Part shown: piece by piece, positions 30,401 through 34,289 of the stretch
How the letters are laid out: each line of letters opens with the position of its first letter
Position numbering within the stretch: the first letter of the stretch is position 1
Source: Caldifarciminota bacterium
Lineage (GTDB): Bacteria; Hydrothermota; Tepidihabitantia; SM23-42; JAOAFX01
NCBI GenBank assembly: GCA_026416055.1
Contig: JAOAFX010000014.1
Span: 1 to 34,289, forward strand
Reading direction: 5' to 3'
DNA length: 34,289 nt
Program-made: the position numbers and the translations under genes
Notes under the pieces: model-generated
Database searches by the model: none
What the model saw: the letters and a program-made list of their open reading frames with translations, nothing else
What the model was told of the DNA's origin: nothing

Positions 30401-32472
30401 AGATAAAGAGCATAAAATTAAAAGATTACGGACCAATAAGAAACCTTAGTCTCGAACTTAGTTCTTTTAATGTTGTTTTCGGCAGAAATGAAACCGGTAA
30501 GACAACGCTGGTGGAGGCGCTGATTTCTTCATTATTTAAAACCCGGACAAGGTATGGAAAGCCTGCTGAGATTACAATTGAGCTAATCAAAGATAAAAAA
30601 ACAATCATTCTGCCATCATCGAGACCGATTTCTGTTCTCCCAAGAACCGAGATAGCATCCTTGCTTTATATTCCGGCTTCGGAATCAGAACTATACGAAA
30701 AAACTGAATCACAGATGAAATTCTGGGATAGTTTAAAACTTATGCTCAGCCAGACCGGTACTCAGATTCCCTTTGCGATTTTAATCAAAAAATTAAGGGA
30801 AGGCATTGGTTATCAGCCCAAAGAAGATAACTGGAAAGCAGATAAAAGAAGATTGATAGAAAATGATAAAAACCGTCTCGAGCAGTTGCATGACTTTATT
30901 AAAGAAATTGGGGAGGTTGAGAATAAGAAAAAAATTCTGAAAAAATTAATTGAAACTCATACTCGAAGGGTCGAAGAACTGGATGAGATAGAGAAGTTTA
31001 AGAAGTTCAAACTGTATCAGCATTTAAGAAATCTTTACAATGATTATATTGACAGAAAAAATAGTTTACTTCTTTATGAGATTTACACTGAGGATGACCT
31101 TAATAGATGGCAGGAACTGGTTCTGAAAAAGAAAAGTATTGAAAATCAGGAAAAGGAGAAAGCAGAAGTAGAAAATGAGATAAAAAAATTGAATGAAGAA
31201 TATAATAATGTATTAGAAAAGCTTAAATTTGTTGAGAAATACAATGTAAAAGAAAAACTTTTCCAATATAAGGATATTGAAAAAGAACCTGATTACTTTT
31301 ATCCGGTGATTATATTTTTAATCGGATTTATCGTCCTGATTTTAAGTTTCCGTCTGAACTTTTCTATAGCAATTCCGCTTTCAATATTTCTTTTAAGCAT
31401 CATTAGCACAACTATTATTGCAATCAAAAAAACACAAATCAAAATAAAGAAAATAAGGAAAGAAGAATTTTTGAATGATGTGAAACTTTTTCTACCGGAG
31501 ATTGAAAAATTTTCAGAGATTGAAAAGAGAATTCAGTATTTTGAAAATGAAAAAATCAGAATAGAATCAGTAATAGGCGCAAAAAAAGAACGTCTGGTAA
31601 GTCTGAGTTCCCCATCCATGGCTGAAGAGATTGATAAAGAGATTGAAAAATTACGAAAAAAGACTGGTTGCATTGAACCCGAGCAACTAAAGAAAAAGAT
31701 TGGCGAAAAAAACCGGCTTGAAAATGAGAAGCGAGGTCTTGGGGCTGAAATCAGTAGATTGCTCGGTGAGCAGAATGATTCGAAATGGCAGAGGTTGATC
31801 GATGAGAAGAAGACACCGCCACCACTCAAAGAAATTGACTTGAGCAATGTTGATGAAATAGAAAATGAACTCCGAGATTTAAAGAAACAGATCGAAAAAA
31901 TACAGAGTGATATAAAGATATTTGAAGAAGTCAAAAAAAAGCAATACAATATTAGTGAAGAGAAAAAAGTCTTGCGAGAAATTGCCGAAATTGAGGGTCG
32001 CTTGAAAAACTACTCTATGGAACTTGAGGCAGTAAAAAAAGCTGAGGAAATTTTAAATCAAATGAGTAATGAACTGGATAATTTTATTGAGAATTTGATT
32101 CACGGTACGGATAGCCTAAGTGAATATTATTTTTTTGTTACACGAAAATATAATAAAGTTAAGATCGAAAATCAAAATTTCATTGCAGTTGATGAGGAGG
32201 GGAATGAGTATCCATTGGAGAAACTATCAAGTGGTGCGAAAGACCAGTTATTGATTTGTTTCAGATTATCAGCTTTAAAAAAACTCTTTCCTGAAGGCAC
32301 TTTTTTAATCCTTGATGATGCATTTATCTTCGCGGATTGGGAGCGGCGTTGCAGACTTGTTGAGTTATTAAAAAGATTTATTGACGATGGCAATCAGGTG
32401 ATTTATTTTACATCTGATGAACACAGTCGAGATTTACTCGCCCAGTATGGCGCTGAAGTAGTTACGCTTTAA
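30397..32472 (+). CDS. Membrane-anchored SbcC/Rad50/YhaN-like ATPase
   Basis: 691 residues. SIKLKDYGPIRNLSLEL is the typical SMC/Rad50 opening; Walker A is GRNETGKTT (29-37); the ABC signature is LSSGAKDQL (~610-618); Walker B is FLILDDAF (~636-643, Asp640-Asp641). Between the heads are two coiled-coil arms (~150-295 and ~350-590). Where Rad50 has a zinc hook (CxxC), two hydrophobic membrane segments (~303-322 and ~325-345) lie back to back. No CxxC is present. This is the arrangement of YhaN-type proteins; the protein is also shorter than most Rad50/SbcC. It probably anchors the nuclease complex to the membrane (inference). Starts at GTG. Confidence 0.92.
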   Translation: MKIKSIKLKDYGPIRNLSLELSSFNVVFGRNETGKTTLVEALISSLFKTRTRYGKPAEITIELIKDKKTIILPSSRPISVLPRTEIASLLYIPASESELYEKTESQMKFWDSLKLMLSQTGTQIPFAILIKKLREGIGYQPKEDNWKADKRRLIENDKNRLEQLHDFIKEIGEVENKKKILKKLIETHTRRVEELDEIEKFKKFKLYQHLRNLYNDYIDRKNSLLLYEIYTEDDLNRWQELVLKKKSIENQEKEKAEVENEIKKLNEEYNNVLEKLKFVEKYNVKEKLFQYKDIEKEPDYFYPVIIFLIGFIVLILSFRLNFSIAIPLSIFLLSIISTTIIAIKKTQIKIKKIRKEEFLNDVKLFLPEIEKFSEIEKRIQYFENEKIRIESVIGAKKERLVSLSSPSMAEEIDKEIEKLRKKTGCIEPEQLKKKIGEKNRLENEKRGLGAEISRLLGEQNDSKWQRLIDEKKTPPPLKEIDLSNVDEIENELRDLKKQIEKIQSDIKIFEEVKKKQYNISEEKKVLREIAEIEGRLKNYSMELEAVKKAEEILNQMSNELDNFIENLIHGTDSLSEYYFFVTRKYNKVKIENQNFIAVDEEGNEYPLEKLSSGAKDQLLICFRLSALKKLFPEGTFLILDDAFIFADWERRCRLVELLKRFIDDGNQVIYFTSDEHSRDLLAQYGAEVVTL

Positions 32473-32494
32473 TTTAAAAAAACAGCCTTCTTTC

Positions 32495-32513
32495 TGCTTC
32501 TTAATTAGAAGCA
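32495..32513 (+). terminator. Weak hairpin after the SbcC-like gene
   Basis: TGCTTCT (32495-32501) and AGAAGCA (32507-32513) pair around TAATT, 23 bases after the stop, without a T-run. Possibly a rho-dependent end or an RNA-stability hairpin. Confidence 0.35.
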
Positions 32514-32872
32514 TCTTCCCGAGGTAATACTACAGGTAATTCCCTCCTCAATATTGCAACGGTAGTATTGCATACCTGCAACAATTTCATGAAAAGCATC
32601 AAAGTCCGATACCAAAAACTTATGAAATTTCAGAGATTTTTGAATATCTGCCGCAAAAAATCCTTGGCACAAAATTTGCATAATATAGCGATATCAACCT
32701 AACCTATATATTTCCTCTCCCTTGAAGGGAGATGAAATAGGTGAGGGTGAAATAATAAAAAATGCGCGGTTCTAACACTAGAGCCGTCTGGTCTTTGACA
32801 ACTTATTTGTAGGCTTAGATAAAAACAAGGGGGTGTATCAAAATAAAGAAACAAACAGAGTTAAAATGGAAT

Positions 32873-32890
32873 GCATTAGCTTGCTAATGC
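32873..32890. repeat. 18-nt palindrome, GCA...TGC family
   Basis: GCATTAGCTTGCTAATGC is a complete palindrome. Its core AGCTTGCT and the preceding GGAAT are shared with the palindrome and tandem repeat at 2635-2706. Confidence 0.7.
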
Positions 32891-33128
32891 AATAACAAAG
32901 AAAAAATTAGCGGAATGATGCAGCACTTTGTTTCCAAATCATCCGCCACTCTGTCTGGCGGACCTGTAAGAATTGAGTAAAATGGGCTTTCCAGATTGTC
33001 TGTCCTGTCTCATTCTGTATATAGGAAGACAACCTGAGATGTTGGATAAAAGATACAATAAATGTATCCTTTAATCAGAAAAAGCCCGTGTGAATCAATT
33101 ATTTTAATTCATAAAAAAGGAGGCCAAA

Positions 33129-33458
33129 ATGAATAAAAAAATGATATATATATCACTGATTCTTAGCATCGCATTTCTATTGGCGGATGCTGAAGAAATG
33201 GATACAAAAATAAAAAAAGATTTAAAAAGCACGGTTTATGACGCAGGTACTGGTAAGCCCTATGGTGGATTGTCAGAATATGAACAACAGAAAATAAATA
33301 CGTTGAATTTGCAAGGGAATATCGTAAATGAATTCAGAATGGAAAATAAGAAAGAAATTGGGTTCTTCACAGATGCGTCTGGAGGTAAAAAATATTCAGG
33401 ACTTTCCGAAACTGAAGTAAATAAATTAAATGAGAGTCACTCAGTAGATAAGCAATGA
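33129..33458 (+). CDS. Small secreted protein with duplicated DAxxGKxYxGLSE motif
   Basis: 109 residues. A signal peptide (residues 1-21, core YISLILSIAFLL) precedes a charged mature part. The motif DAxxGKxYxGLSE occurs at 38-50 and again at 82-94, 44 residues apart, so the mature protein is two copies of one unit. Each is followed by a basic/acidic helix (EQQKINTLN; EVNKLNES). No family was recognised. AAAAAAGGAGG lies just upstream of the ATG. The next gene starts 44 bases downstream in the same direction, a likely two-gene unit, so the protein could be an accessory of that large surface protein (inference). Confidence 0.8.
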   Translation: MNKKMIYISLILSIAFLLADAEEMDTKIKKDLKSTVYDAGTGKPYGGLSEYEQQKINTLNLQGNIVNEFRMENKKEIGFFTDASGGKKYSGLSETEVNKLNESHSVDKQ

Positions 33459-33502
33459 CTTAGAAAGAATTGTTGATTCAAATTACATAACAGGAGGAAA
33501 AA

Positions 33503-34289
33503 ATGAGTAAGATATGCAAATTTCCATTAAAAAAAGTCATTCCTCCATTTCTCTTCTTACCATATCTGATTTGGGGCATACCTGAGCTTACTGATGATGT
33601 GGCAACGACGATTTCCAATAATACTAATTTTAAATACAATCAAACCGCGGCATATTGGGCAGTAGTTGGAGTTCGTTCAACTTCAGATTGGGATATTGAG
33701 CTTTATACTGATACTCTTTTCAACAATCTTGTGGCTGGTTCTTCTGGTACGGACTTGGTCGATTTTGTGGTTGGTGATTATAATCATTCACCGCTGGGCT
33801 GGGAAGGTGTTAAGGTTTATCGTTATAGTGGTACTGCCTCTGCGACGGTAGAATATGAAGATAATACTGAGGTACTAAGTGTAGGGAGCAATACTGGTTA
33901 TACTTGGCCTGCAGGTGATGTCGTTGAAATTTGGGATGTCTATCTCAATCCAGGGAGTTATACTTTTACTATTGATATAACATCCGGTACTGTGGATGTG
34001 GGCATGGCGCTTTTTGCATCTAATGGTGCAGCTTACTATGCAGGAAGGTATTATGCTGTAGCCTCAGCTGATGCCTATGGAAATGGTGGTGATGAAAGCT
34101 TTAGTTATACAATCTCTAATACCGACTGGTACGGAATCGTGGTTTGGGCTAACAACGGCAATAGCGGAGGATTTAATATATACATATCCACTGGAGGAGG
34201 TTCTCCATTAGTTGAGCTTACTGATGATGTGGCAACGACGATTTCCAATAATACTAATTTTAAATACAATCAAACCGCGGCATATTGGG
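33503..34289 (+). CDS. Large surface protein with 210-residue tandem repeats, C-terminus cut off
   Basis: The frame is open from ATG 33503 to the right edge (262 complete codons). The N-terminus (residues ~1-25, PFLFLPYLIWG) is a signal sequence. The mature part is beta-rich and polar: ELTDDVATTISNN, AYWAVVGVRSTSDWDIELY, then strands with W and G. Toward the end SYTISNTDWYGIVVWANN repeats the style of the start, suggesting pre-peptidase C-terminal (PPC)-like beta-sandwich modules. At residue ~238 the first unit begins again: nucleotides 34213-34289 are identical to 33583-33659, 630 bases (210 residues) apart. The protein is probably a long repeat adhesin. AGGAGG precedes the ATG. Confidence 0.85.
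   Translation, partial: MSKICKFPLKKVIPPFLFLPYLIWGIPELTDDVATTISNNTNFKYNQTAAYWAVVGVRSTSDWDIELYTDTLFNNLVAGSSGTDLVDFVVGDYNHSPLGWEGVKVYRYSGTASATVEYEDNTEVLSVGSNTGYTWPAGDVVEIWDVYLNPGSYTFTIDITSGTVDVGMALFASNGAAYYAGRYYAVASADAYGNGGDESFSYTISNTDWYGIVVWANNGNSGGFNIYISTGGGSPLVELTDDVATTISNNTNFKYNQTAAYW
33583..33659 (+). repeat. 77-base exact direct repeat, copy 1
   Basis: Identical over 77 bases to 34213-34289 and different at the base before (C versus T). It encodes the start of the 210-residue unit. Confidence 0.97.
34213..34289 (+). repeat. 77-base exact direct repeat, copy 2, at contig end
   Basis: Exact copy of 33583-33659 ending with the last base of the window. The length of exactly 77 suggests that the assembly stopped on a repeated 77-mer node. 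Confidence 0.97.

Larger units (their letters stand above)
32473..33128. repeat. Palindrome-rich intergenic region
   Basis: 656 bases without a gene. In order: the hairpin at 32495-32513; inverted repeat AATACTAC (32526-32533) / GTAGTATT (32562-32569); CTCCCTTGAAGGGAG around 32718; CGGTTCTA-ACAC-TAGAGCCG (32767-32786); the 18-nt GCATTAGCTTGCTAATGC (32873-32890); TCCGCCA-CTCTGTC-TGGCGGA (32942-32962); and GATACA-ATAAA-TGTATC (33052-33068). Only weak promoter-like sequence lies before the gene at 33129. Confidence 0.6.

Overview
The window is an AT-rich stretch of bacterial chromosome, almost certainly a metagenome-assembled contig: bases 1-19 are the synthetic Tn5/Nextera mosaic end, and the last 77 bases exactly repeat an internal 77-mer. 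Several secreted proteins end in a C-terminal sorting-type domain (the 'YD..G+....L.AGVYF ... VKIK' pattern). That pattern, together with a Wzi-like outer-membrane protein, suggests a Gram-negative-type FCB-group or candidate-phylum lineage (for example WOR-3/Stahlbacteria-like). The taxonomic placement is inference.

Left part (1-10.6 kb): a truncated secreted subtilisin-like protease; a gene-poor zone with palindromes and a decayed sorting-domain gene; a small MshEN-type protein; an 805-residue secreted beta-propeller protein with 16 repeats; a 1056-residue MalT-like STAND ATPase fused to a SARP-type winged helix and BTAD domain; and a secreted protein split by an in-frame TGA. The propeller gene, directly downstream of the regulator, has three 12-bp direct repeats ending 8 bp before a TATAAT box. 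This is the arrangement expected for a SARP operator. A fragment of a second BTAD protein lies on the + strand at 10.3-10.5 kb.

Middle part (10.6-27.3 kb, all minus strand): a surface-polysaccharide locus. The upstream half encodes a Wzy/WaaL-type polymerase or ligase, a Wzx flippase frameshifted at an A10 tract, five glycosyltransferases and a radical SAM/SPASM protein. A strong promoter at 17563-17590 then starts a second unit: Gfo/Idh dehydrogenase, hexapeptide acetyltransferase and DegT aminotransferase (together a WlbA/WlbB/WlbC- or WbpB/D/E-like set for a 2,3-diacetamido-uronic acid), an initiating polyprenyl-phosphate sugar transferase, a Wzi-like barrel, a UbiA-family prenyltransferase and a YfiM-like protein. 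A terminator lies at 10565-10597.

Right part (27.6-34.3 kb): a receiver-PAS-PAS protein with a structured leader; then, divergently, an overlapping NUDIX, SbcD/YhaO-like nuclease and SbcC/YhaN-like ATPase operon with an apparently leaderless first gene. The ATPase has a membrane hairpin in place of a zinc hook. After a palindrome-rich gap come a small secreted protein with a duplicated motif and the start of a surface protein built from 210-residue tandem repeats, where the contig ends.
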